Assembly (NCBI GenBank): GCA_947629925.1
Contig: CANRFO010000003.1
Location: 1 to 64,000 of the forward strand
Direction: 5' to 3'
DNA: 64,000 bases
DNA from: an uncultured Ruminiclostridium sp.
GTDB taxonomy: Bacteria > Bacillota > Clostridia > Oscillospirales > Ruminococcaceae
Positions 1-8,374 of this stretch are shown in pieces. A program made the position numbers and the translations under genes. Position 1 is the stretch's first letter, and each line of letters opens with the position of its first letter. The notes beneath the pieces were generated by a model, which saw nothing but the letters and a program-made list of their open reading frames with translations, was not told the DNA's origin and searched no databases.

Positions 1-93
1 TAACCTGTTTGCCCTCTGCCCATAAAGCATTGATTTTACTGGATTTTTGCTTGTTTTCTTATGTCAGAGGGGCAAAAGCCGCTTTTTTGTTTA

Positions 94-1446
94 TCAAAGA
101 ATATAGTCTGTTATGCAGTCGTACCAATGAACGTAGGTCTCTCCGTTGACGAAAAGCCGTTCGTTTTGAGGGAGCATTTCGCTCCAGCTTTTTTGGTACC
201 TGTCAGCCGCCCAGTTGTCGTTATTGAATCTGCGCCACAGGACTGTCCTGCCGTTTTTGTCGATATAGCTTTCGGTAACTATGCTGTCGTCAAAGGTTTC
301 GATGTCCATTACACAAACAGTGTCGTATTCCCTGCCGCCAATAGTTACCTTATATCTTCCTACCACGTCCATGGACTGCAAATTCGGTTTCGGAACGCCT
401 GTTATGACGTTTCCCTCACGACTCAGTATGCCCTTTCGTCTGATATGCGTTTCCTTGCCGCAGTTGTCCTCGCCGTAGCCCCAGTTCTGCATAAATTCAT
501 CTCCGTCAAGGAACGTATGCACACGGCGCACGCCGTTCTCGTCAATATGGCTTTCTGCAAGAGTGCGGCAGTGGGTGTCGGTGAGTTGATTTATAAAGCG
601 CCACTCACATTCCTTTATGCTCCCCGTGCGGTAATAGTTTTCGGCGTCGTGCTGTATCGCCACTGTTTCAACGCCCTCTATGCCGTGGACCTCGGCTTTG
701 CCGATAACTTCCATTTCCGTCCACTCCGTCCGTTTGCGGGAGGGCATATCGTAAAGTCCCCAGCTCAGCTTTTCGCCTGTTCTGGGAACGATGAGCCAGC
801 CCATAAGCTCCTCCCAGACACACTGAAAAGGCTCTGCGGGCAATTGCTCTATCTTGTATTCGGGCAGTATTTCGGGCAATTTCTTCATATTGCTTTCTCC
901 TTTCGGTTTATAGGCGGGATATTTGTCTTTGAAATTCCGCTTGGCGGTATAAAGACGGCTTTTCACCGTTCCCACGGGAATATCCAGCCGCTTTGCTATT
1001 TCAGCTTGGGGAAGCTCCTTCCAAAAATATAAATAAAGTATCTGCTTGTCTTTGTCCCCTAAAAGCTCAAGGGTCTCTCTGACTGCGTTTATCTGTGAAA
1101 CGCCCTGCTTTCCGTAGGAAAGACGCTTTTCCGTGAGCGTTTCTATGGGTATCTCCAGCCTTGCCGCTTTTTCTCTGAAATAGTCGTTGCATTTATTGCG
1201 GGCAATGCTTATCAGCCACGCCTTGAAAGAATCTTTGTTTTTCAAGGTAGGGAATTTCTGATATGCGGTAAGATAGACCTCCTGCAAAATATCATCGGCG
1301 TCGGTCTTGTTTCCCACTTTAAATCTCACAAAGCGCTCAACCGCCGTTTTTGCCGCTTGGAGCAGTTCTTCAAATTCTTCCGTATCCTCACCTCCTTTTT
1401 TCGTTTTTGAAAGCGATCTCGTATATATAGACGGGAATTTTTCCAT
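94..1446 (-). CDS. Sigma-70 family (ECF-like) RNA polymerase sigma factor with about 265-aa C-terminal extension
   Basis: N-terminal region 2 (DADDILQEVYLTAYQKFP...FKAWLISIARNKCNDYFREK) and region 4 (LPQAEIAKRLDIPVGTVKSRLYTAKRNF); the C-terminal part is of unknown family. Confidence 0.85.
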   Translation of the reverse strand: MEKFPSIYTRSLSKTKKGGEDTEEFEELLQAAKTAVERFVRFKVGNKTDADDILQEVYLTAYQKFPTLKNKDSFKAWLISIARNKCNDYFREKAARLEIPIETLTEKRLSYGKQGVSQINAVRETLELLGDKDKQILYLYFWKELPQAEIAKRLDIPVGTVKSRLYTAKRNFKDKYPAYKPKGESNMKKLPEILPEYKIEQLPAEPFQCVWEELMGWLIVPRTGEKLSWGLYDMPSRKRTEWTEMEVIGKAEVHGIEGVETVAIQHDAENYYRTGSIKECEWRFINQLTDTHCRTLAESHIDENGVRRVHTFLDGDEFMQNWGYGEDNCGKETHIRRKGILSREGNVITGVPKPNLQSMDVVGRYKVTIGGREYDTVCVMDIETFDDSIVTESYIDKNGRTVLWRRFNNDNWAADRYQKSWSEMLPQNERLFVNGETYVHWYDCITDYIL

Positions 1447-1471
1447 AAAGGTTCATTTTTGATGAAAATTT

Positions 1472-1500
1472 GCGGCGGCACATTTTTTCTGTGCCGCCGC
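1472..1500 (-). terminator. GC-rich hairpin downstream of the beta-helix lipoprotein gene
   Basis: gcggcggcaca-ttttttc-tgtgccgccgc perfect 11-bp stem; no clear U-tract after it. Confidence 0.4.
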
Positions 1501-1545
1501 GGTTTGAGAGGAACACTATGAACACTGTGGATAGTGGGATCGTTT

Positions 1546-3465
1546 TTAAGGTCTGCCGCCGTGTGGTCCGCCGAAGCCTCCGCCAGGTCCGCCGCCGAAG
1601 CCGCCGCCCATTCCTCCTCCGAAGCCGCCAAAGCCTCTGCCAAGTCCACCGCTGCCGCCTGAAGAGGTGACAGTGCTTTCGGCTGTAAAGGTATAGACAG
1701 GGTTGCCGCTCAGCTCAACATCTGCAGAATTGTCGTAAAGTCCGTTCAGGCTGTCCCCTGCGGCAGTAACGCCTGTGTAAAGGCTGTATGTTCCGCCTGT
1801 CTTTATGTCGGGAGTCGAGATTATTATATGCTGAACCTGCTTTGCGGCGGTGAAAACGGCTGTGTTATTGCCGCTGTTATCAACTAAAGCGACCGTTTCA
1901 CCTGCGTTTACGTTTGCCTGAACGCAGACGCTGTTCTGCGCTGAGGAATCGGAGGGATTTTCCGCCATCTGCATACTGCCCACTGCGATAAGAGTGCCGC
2001 CGTTTACGGTAATGCTGTTGTTGAAGTCGCCGCTGTCAAGCGCGCCGTTTGCTCCGTCAACAGGTCCGTTTACAAAGACTGTGCCGCCGTTTATGGTGAT
2101 ATTGCCGTTAGAATCTATTCCGTCCCCTGCGGCGTTGATGAAAATATTGCCGCCGTTGATGAACATATCGTGAACGGCGCTTTCTTCGCCGCTGTTCATG
2201 CCGAAAACATCGCTCCCGCCGCCGCTGTTCAGTCCGTCGTCGGAGGAGGTCACTGAAATATCGCCGCCGTTTATGGTGAACAGTGCCTTGCTTTCGACGC
2301 CCTCTGTGGAGTTCAGCACGTCGATGGTGCCGCCGTCTATTTGTAAATCTCCGTGGGAGGAGATTCCCTTTCCCGATGAGGAGGAGAGGGTAAAAGTCCC
2401 CGACGTGATGTTCAAAGTTCCCGCCGAATGAACGCAGTGATCTGTAGAATTTACGGTTATTTCCCCGCCGCTTATAGTCATATTGCCGCCGCTTTTTATG
2501 CCTTTTGATGTAGCTTCGTCGTTTGCGGAGGTGCTTTCACCGATGTCCCAGATGTGACCCCAGCCGCCGAAATCTCGGTCGTTGCCGCCTGACGCCACTT
2601 CGCCTGTGGTGGTGACGTTTATCTTCCCGCCTGTGACGGAAAGACCACGCTCCGCTTGTATGCCGTCTTCGCCTGCGTTAACGGTGACTTCACCGCCGCT
2701 TATGAGGACATAGCCTTTCGTTTCGTCATCAGCGTTGGTGGACTTTATGCCGTCCTTCCCCGCTGTGACGTTCAGCGTTCCGCCTTCAAGCACAACGCTG
2801 TCTGTGCCTCTTACGCCGTTATTTTCAGCGGTGACTGTGATGTTTCCGCTTTCAAAGGTGAGGTCGTCGTTGCAGCGTATACCGCCGCTGTAATTTCCCG
2901 TAACGGTTAAATTTCCGTTACCGCAGAAGGTAAGGTCGTCCTTACTGTAAACCGCGGCGTTTGGCTCGCTGTCCGCTTCGGACTCGTTTCTGCCCGAAAA
3001 GGAATAGGAAGCCCCGTCGGTCAGCGTGTTGGTCGTTCCGTCGTCAAGCTGTATATAAAGATTTTTCGCGTTATAGCAGTATATCGCCGCGCCGTGGGGA
3101 TTGTTCACGCTTATCCCCGAAAGCACAAGATATACGTTTTCATCAGTATCTATATAAACATATCCGTCGTCAAGCGTTCCGCTGAGTTCATACACTCCGC
3201 CCTCGGTTATGGACAAAACGCCGTTCTCGAACCACGCGCCGCTTCCGCTTATATTGGTCTCGCTGCCGAAAAATACGGAGCATATGTCCGAAAGATCCAC
3301 CTTGTCGGAATTACCGCTCGTATCGTTAAGCTCTTCGGCGCCCTGCTGAACAGCCGTATCGGAGCTTCCGTCCTGAAACGGCAGATCTGCCCCGCCGCAG
3401 CCCGAAAGGGCGCAGGAAGCCGTCAGCGCGGCGGAAATCAAAACAAATGCCGATTTTTTCAACAT
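1546..3465 (-). CDS. Carbohydrate-binding beta-helix-like lipoprotein (Cthe_2159/DUF4353-like) with Gly-rich C-terminus
   Basis: Lipobox-like SCALSGCGG; repeated 'GGxITVxxxxxGI(K/R)S' turns; GGGMGGGFGGGPGGGFGG tail. Confidence 0.75.
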   Translation of the reverse strand: MLKKSAFVLISAALTASCALSGCGGADLPFQDGSSDTAVQQGAEELNDTSGNSDKVDLSDICSVFFGSETNISGSGAWFENGVLSITEGGVYELSGTLDDGYVYIDTDENVYLVLSGISVNNPHGAAIYCYNAKNLYIQLDDGTTNTLTDGASYSFSGRNESEADSEPNAAVYSKDDLTFCGNGNLTVTGNYSGGIRCNDDLTFESGNITVTAENNGVRGTDSVVLEGGTLNVTAGKDGIKSTNADDETKGYVLISGGEVTVNAGEDGIQAERGLSVTGGKINVTTTGEVASGGNDRDFGGWGHIWDIGESTSANDEATSKGIKSGGNMTISGGEITVNSTDHCVHSAGTLNITSGTFTLSSSSGKGISSHGDLQIDGGTIDVLNSTEGVESKALFTINGGDISVTSSDDGLNSGGGSDVFGMNSGEESAVHDMFINGGNIFINAAGDGIDSNGNITINGGTVFVNGPVDGANGALDSGDFNNSITVNGGTLIAVGSMQMAENPSDSSAQNSVCVQANVNAGETVALVDNSGNNTAVFTAAKQVQHIIISTPDIKTGGTYSLYTGVTAAGDSLNGLYDNSADVELSGNPVYTFTAESTVTSSGGSGGLGRGFGGFGGGMGGGFGGGPGGGFGGPHGGRP

Positions 3466-3732
3466 ATTTTCAGCGGCTCCTTTCTGTAATGTGACAGGTA
3501 TAGTTTACCCCGCGATTGTGATACTGTTGTGAAAAAAAACAGACTTTTGCGGGAAAAATAAATCACTCGGATAAACTTCATGCTCATATGACCTGACTTA
3601 AAGGGCTGAAAGTCATTTCCTCCAAAAATGAAAATATTTTTTTGTCTGTTATATCAATACAAAAAAACACTTCAATATGATAAAATACCTTTATGGATAA
3701 AATGAACCCCGATTTATGGAAAGGCGAAAAAA

Positions 3733-5967
3733 ATGACTGAATTTATAAGAAAAAATATGCTTAAATTAGCGGCGTTATTTACTGCGGCAGCAATGCTGAC
3801 AGCCTGCAGCGACGGCGGAAACGGCGCTCCTGCGGACAGCACGGACACGGAGGCTCCCGTAAGCGACAGCTCCGCTCAGAACGCCGAGGTTCCCGAAAGC
3901 GAATGGAGCTACGGTCAGTTTGCCATGGGCGGCGGCGGTTATGTGACAGGCGTTTTCTCAACAAGCGAAGAAGGTCTGTTTTACGCAAGGACCGACGTAG
4001 GCGGCGCTTACCGCCGTGACGCGGAAAGCGGAAAATGGCGCTCGCTGTCATATAAGATAAGCGAGGAAGACGTGGGTCTTATGGGAATAGACGGGCTTGC
4101 AGTTGACCCTGATGAACCGAACAAGCTGTATCTTCTGGCAGGAACTTCCTATTTCAGCAACGGCAAGACCTGCGTCATGATCTCCGACGACTACGGCGAG
4201 AATTTTGAAGTGGTAGACGTTACCGACAAGATAACCGCCAGCGGGAACGGTATGGGCCGTCAGAACGGCGAACGCATAGCCATAGACCCTGTAAACAACG
4301 ACATCATTTATGTGGGCGGAAGAACAGGCGGCATGATAAAAAGCTCTGACGGCGGAAAGACATGGGAAACGCTTCAGTCCCTCTCCGACGCTGTTCCTGT
4401 AAATACCTCGAATGCAAACGGGATCTGCACGATAATAATCGATCCTGATTCCTCCGACGGCTCACAATGCACAAGGATATTCGCAGGCATTTCCGCCACG
4501 AAGCAGGATAATATGATGGTAAGCGATGACGGCGGCGTTACATGGAAAGCTGTTAAAGGCGCTCCTCAGGGGCTTTTCCCGCAGCGTATGCGCCTTGACG
4601 GACAGGGCAATATCCTGATAACATATGCAAACTCTGAGGGTCCTTGGGGCAGCAGCTCGGGCGGAATAAGAAAATACAATATTTCAAGCGGAGAATTTAC
4701 GGATATTTCTCCTGCGAAGCGCTCCTTCGGCGACATCGCAGTTTCTCCCTCCGACCCGAATAAAATGGTGGCTGTAACCGAATGTATCTGGAGCGAACAG
4801 CCTAACGGCGCTTACGGCGACGAGTTTTACATTACCTCTGACGGCGGCGCGAGCTGGTCCTGCATAAACAGCACTATGAAATTCAAGGAAAGCGAGATAA
4901 GCTGGATAAATACCGCCGCTATGCACTGGTGCGGCTGTCTGTGCATAGATCCTTTCAATGAAAATGAGATAAAAGTCACTTCGGGCAACGGTATCTTCTC
5001 CTGCGGAAATATCTGGGACGAAGCTCCCGAATTTTGTTTTGATTCATTCGGCCTTGAAGAAACAGTGCCTATGGAACTGGTATCTATACCTGACGGTCCG
5101 CTGGTAACGGCTATTCTTGACTATGACGGCTTTGTAAACGACGACCCGTTCACTTACGGCACAATGCACAGCAGCGCAGGCGGCGCGATGACCGATATAG
5201 ACGTGGCTTACGCAAATCCCGACGTATGGGTGAAATGCGGCGGCGACGGTTCAGGTATCGGCTTCTGGTACACCCTTGACGCAGGAAAAACATGGCAGCA
5301 GACAAAAACTAATCCTTCAAACGGCGCAAATAAAGGCGTAAGCGGCGTTACCGCCGACGGAAAGAGATTCCTCTGGTCTCCTGACGGAGCTACCGCCCTT
5401 TACTACACCGACGACTACGGCGAAACATGGAATCAGTCCACAGGAATTTATATAACCAACAGCATAGCCGCCGACCCTGTAAATCCCGATTATGTCTATG
5501 CGGCAAGCAGCGGCTCGTTCTATGTGAGCAGCGATGGCGGCGCAAGCTTCAAGGAGACTTTCACCTTCTTTGCTTCGACCGCAAGAATAACGGTGGTACC
5601 CGATAAGGAGGGCGTTATCTATCTCCCCGCTCTGGGTCTTCAGGTATCCTCCGACCACGGTCAGACCTTTACAAGAGTCGATTCTCTTGCCGCCTGCACG
5701 GGCGTGGGCGTTGGAAAGGGCGTTTCCGACGGTCAGGAAGCCGTTTATGTATGGGGAAAGCCTGCCGATAAAGAGACCATGGGCATTTACTGGTCGGTAG
5801 ACGGCGGCGCTACATGGGAAGCGGTAAGCGACGGTGAGTACCAGTTCGGCGGCATGGGCAACGGTCACTTCATCAAGGGCGACAGCAACGTAGTCGGACG
5901 CTGCTATATAAGCACTGTGGGGCTCGGGATCGTCGTCTGCGACAAAAACGCCGAATATGTATCATGA
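3733..5967 (+). CDS. GH74-like (xyloglucanase/BNR-repeat) secreted lipoprotein
   Basis: Lipobox LTACSDGG; YVTGVFSTSEEGLFYARTDVGGAYR; multiple SDDGGxTW / SSDGGASF Asp-box repeats. Confidence 0.8.
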   Translation: MTEFIRKNMLKLAALFTAAAMLTACSDGGNGAPADSTDTEAPVSDSSAQNAEVPESEWSYGQFAMGGGGYVTGVFSTSEEGLFYARTDVGGAYRRDAESGKWRSLSYKISEEDVGLMGIDGLAVDPDEPNKLYLLAGTSYFSNGKTCVMISDDYGENFEVVDVTDKITASGNGMGRQNGERIAIDPVNNDIIYVGGRTGGMIKSSDGGKTWETLQSLSDAVPVNTSNANGICTIIIDPDSSDGSQCTRIFAGISATKQDNMMVSDDGGVTWKAVKGAPQGLFPQRMRLDGQGNILITYANSEGPWGSSSGGIRKYNISSGEFTDISPAKRSFGDIAVSPSDPNKMVAVTECIWSEQPNGAYGDEFYITSDGGASWSCINSTMKFKESEISWINTAAMHWCGCLCIDPFNENEIKVTSGNGIFSCGNIWDEAPEFCFDSFGLEETVPMELVSIPDGPLVTAILDYDGFVNDDPFTYGTMHSSAGGAMTDIDVAYANPDVWVKCGGDGSGIGFWYTLDAGKTWQQTKTNPSNGANKGVSGVTADGKRFLWSPDGATALYYTDDYGETWNQSTGIYITNSIAADPVNPDYVYAASSGSFYVSSDGGASFKETFTFFASTARITVVPDKEGVIYLPALGLQVSSDHGQTFTRVDSLAACTGVGVGKGVSDGQEAVYVWGKPADKETMGIYWSVDGGATWEAVSDGEYQFGGMGNGHFIKGDSNVVGRCYISTVGLGIVVCDKNAEYVS

Positions 5968-5980
5968 ATATGAATATCGG

Positions 5981-6016
5981 AAAACTGCCTGTCCTTCGGG
6001 ACGGGCAGTTTTTTTC
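5981..6016 (+). terminator. Intrinsic terminator
   Basis: aaaactgcctgtcc-ttcg-ggacgggcagttttttt stem-loop with T tract. Confidence 0.85.
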
Positions 6017-6053
6017 AAAAAGTTACAATTCGGTAACAATTTGCCTTAAATTA

Positions 6054-6082
6054 TTGATTTTAAAAAGAAAATATGATATACT
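6054..6082 (+). promoter_or_regulatory. Sigma-A-type promoter for MoxR operon
   Basis: TTGATT - 17 nt - TATACT about 100 nt upstream of the ATG. Confidence 0.55.
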
Positions 6083-6185
6083 TTTAACGTGTGTATGAAA
6101 AATCGGTTTTTTGGGCATTTTTTGCCAAAAACATTTGAGGGACTTTTGTCCGTTTGACATAATGACACGGAAAGGAAAATAAAAC

Positions 6186-7148
6186 ATGGAAATAAGCAGT
6201 GAGCAGGTCTACAAAAAACTTACCGCTACAATAGATGAAGTTGAAAAGGTAATAGTCGGCAAAAGAAATATAATCACAATGCTTGTGGTCGCGCTTCTCG
6301 CGGGAGGTCATGTGCTTATCGAGGACGTTCCAGGAACAGGCAAGACCACTCTTGCAACGGCTCTCGGAAAAGCGACGGGACTTCAGTTCAAGCGCGCGCA
6401 GTTCACGCCTGACGTTACCGCTTCGGATATAACCGGCTTCAACCTGTTTAATAAGGAAAGCAACCGCTTTGAGTTCCGCCCGGGAATGTCCATGACGAAC
6501 ATACTGCTGGCGGACGAAATAAACCGAACCTCGCCGAAAACGCAGTCGGCGCTCCTTGAGGCGATGGAAGAACATAATGTCACCGTGGACGGGACTACCT
6601 ATCATCTTCCTCGTCCTTTCATGGTTATCGCTACGCAGAACGAGTTAGGCTTCGTGGGGACGTTCCCGCTTCCAGAAGCGCAGCTCGACAGATTTATGAT
6701 AAAGGTGACCATGGGCTATCCCTCCGCCGAACAGGAGCTTCAGATAATCACGAACCGAGAGAGCAAAGACCCTATGGAGTCGGTGAAGGCCGTATGCACC
6801 GCCGAGGAGCTTAAAATTTTCTCCATGCTCACGGGACAGGTGAACGTTGACGAATCGATAAATCAGTATATAGTAAAATTTGTGTCCGCTACGAGAGAAC
6901 ACCCCGCCGTCCTGCTTGGGGCAAGTCCGAGAGCGTCCCTCGCGCTTATGAGAAGCTCTCAGGCGCTGGCGCTTATCATGGGGCGCACATATGTTGTGCC
7001 TGAAGATATTTCCGCTATGATACCGTATGTCCTTTCGCACAGGATACATCTCAGGCAGGAATCCAAAATGAAGGGCATAACTGCGGAAAGCGTCCTGAAA
7101 GACGTAAACAGCAGCATAATGCACCCGATGAGAAAGGCTCAGAGCTGA
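6186..7148 (+). CDS. MoxR family AAA ATPase (copy 1)
   Basis: Walker A EDVPGTGKTTLA, LLADEINRTSPKTQSALLEAMEE, TQNELGFVGTFPLPEAQLDRF. Confidence 0.92.
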   Translation: MEISSEQVYKKLTATIDEVEKVIVGKRNIITMLVVALLAGGHVLIEDVPGTGKTTLATALGKATGLQFKRAQFTPDVTASDITGFNLFNKESNRFEFRPGMSMTNILLADEINRTSPKTQSALLEAMEEHNVTVDGTTYHLPRPFMVIATQNELGFVGTFPLPEAQLDRFMIKVTMGYPSAEQELQIITNRESKDPMESVKAVCTAEELKIFSMLTGQVNVDESINQYIVKFVSATREHPAVLLGASPRASLALMRSSQALALIMGRTYVVPEDISAMIPYVLSHRIHLRQESKMKGITAESVLKDVNSSIMHPMRKAQS

Positions 7149-7149
7149 T

Positions 7150-8361
7150 ATGGCGCTGCATCGTGTTATATATATTACGCTGTTCGTCATAGCGCTGGCG
7201 CTGACTCAGCTCTACGGCGGACACTTTTCGTCAGTCATATTCCTGACGGTGCTCGCTGTGCCTATCATCTCGCTTATTATGGCGGTGATTGAGCTTTTCG
7301 CCGTGAACGTCAGACTTAAGGGAAATATCGAAGTCCTTGCCCGCGGAGACAGGCTCAATATCGTCATACCTACATTCAACAGGTTTATTTTTCCCTGCTC
7401 TTCGATCGTGGTGAACGCCTCCATGCCCGACCCCTCGGACAAAAGAAACGCCCGCCTTATTTTTTCGCTTTCCCCTTTTCAGAAAAGGAACCTTAACCTG
7501 ACCTTCAGGACTGAGTACAGAGGAGAATACGACCTTACCATAGACAAGCTTATCGTTTACGATGTGCTGAAGCTGTTCAGGCTGAAAAGAAAGCTGAAGC
7601 TGAAAAAGAAGGTCGTGGTGATACCGCGCATTTACGACGTAACGGCGGGAAAAGAACTGCTCCCCGTGTATCAGGACGAACAGGCAAACAAAAGCGCCGT
7701 CGATTCTCCTTCAGGTGACAAAAGCTTTGTAAGAAAATATACGGACGGCGACGACATAAAGAGGATACACTGGAAGCTGTCCTCAAAGCACGAGGACTAT
7801 ATGGTGTGGCAGCAGTCGGTGGGACAGGAAACGCAGGTCACAATGATCTGCGATATGAAGCGGTATTTTGAATTTGCAGAGGAAAACGCCGCTCATTCTG
7901 ACGCGGCGCTTGAAGCCGCGCTCGCAGCGGCGCTGCTGAACGCAAAAAGAGATACTCCGTCCGTTATCTGCTATTATGACGCAAAAGAAGGAAACACAAG
8001 ATATATAAACATAAACGAACCCGCCGATATATACCCTGCGGCGGGCTCCGCCGCGTCTGCCTCGGTTTACTCTGAAGGTCCCGATTTCGCTGATGAGGTC
8101 TTTTCCGTCATTGACAGGATCGGACACGGGAAAACGGTTATACTTATGACCTGCAAAGCGGACGAAAAGCTTATAAAGCTCACCGAGAGCATATCTTCAG
8201 AATGTAAGGTCTCCGTTCTTGTGACAGGAGAAGCGGAGAAAAAAATACAGGATCACATGCAAAACAGCACGATAGTGAAATTCGTAAGCATGAACCCATA
8301 TGAGACAAAAAAAGAAATCACCCGCGCGGTAAACGACCTATGCGGTACGGATACCCTTTGA
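7150..8361 (+). CDS. DUF58 domain-containing protein (copy 1)
   Basis: FVRKYTDGDDIKRIHWKLSSKHEDYMV motif typical of DUF58; two N-terminal TM segments; follows MoxR. Confidence 0.85.
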   Translation: MALHRVIYITLFVIALALTQLYGGHFSSVIFLTVLAVPIISLIMAVIELFAVNVRLKGNIEVLARGDRLNIVIPTFNRFIFPCSSIVVNASMPDPSDKRNARLIFSLSPFQKRNLNLTFRTEYRGEYDLTIDKLIVYDVLKLFRLKRKLKLKKKVVVIPRIYDVTAGKELLPVYQDEQANKSAVDSPSGDKSFVRKYTDGDDIKRIHWKLSSKHEDYMVWQQSVGQETQVTMICDMKRYFEFAEENAAHSDAALEAALAAALLNAKRDTPSVICYYDAKEGNTRYININEPADIYPAAGSAASASVYSEGPDFADEVFSVIDRIGHGKTVILMTCKADEKLIKLTESISSECKVSVLVTGEAEKKIQDHMQNSTIVKFVSMNPYETKKEITRAVNDLCGTDTL

Positions 8362-8374
8362 ACACGGAGCCTAA

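Noticed and set aside
61-1032. 323-aa plus-strand ORF opposite the sigma factor
   Set aside because: Shadow ORF of a gene with clear sigma-70 motifs.
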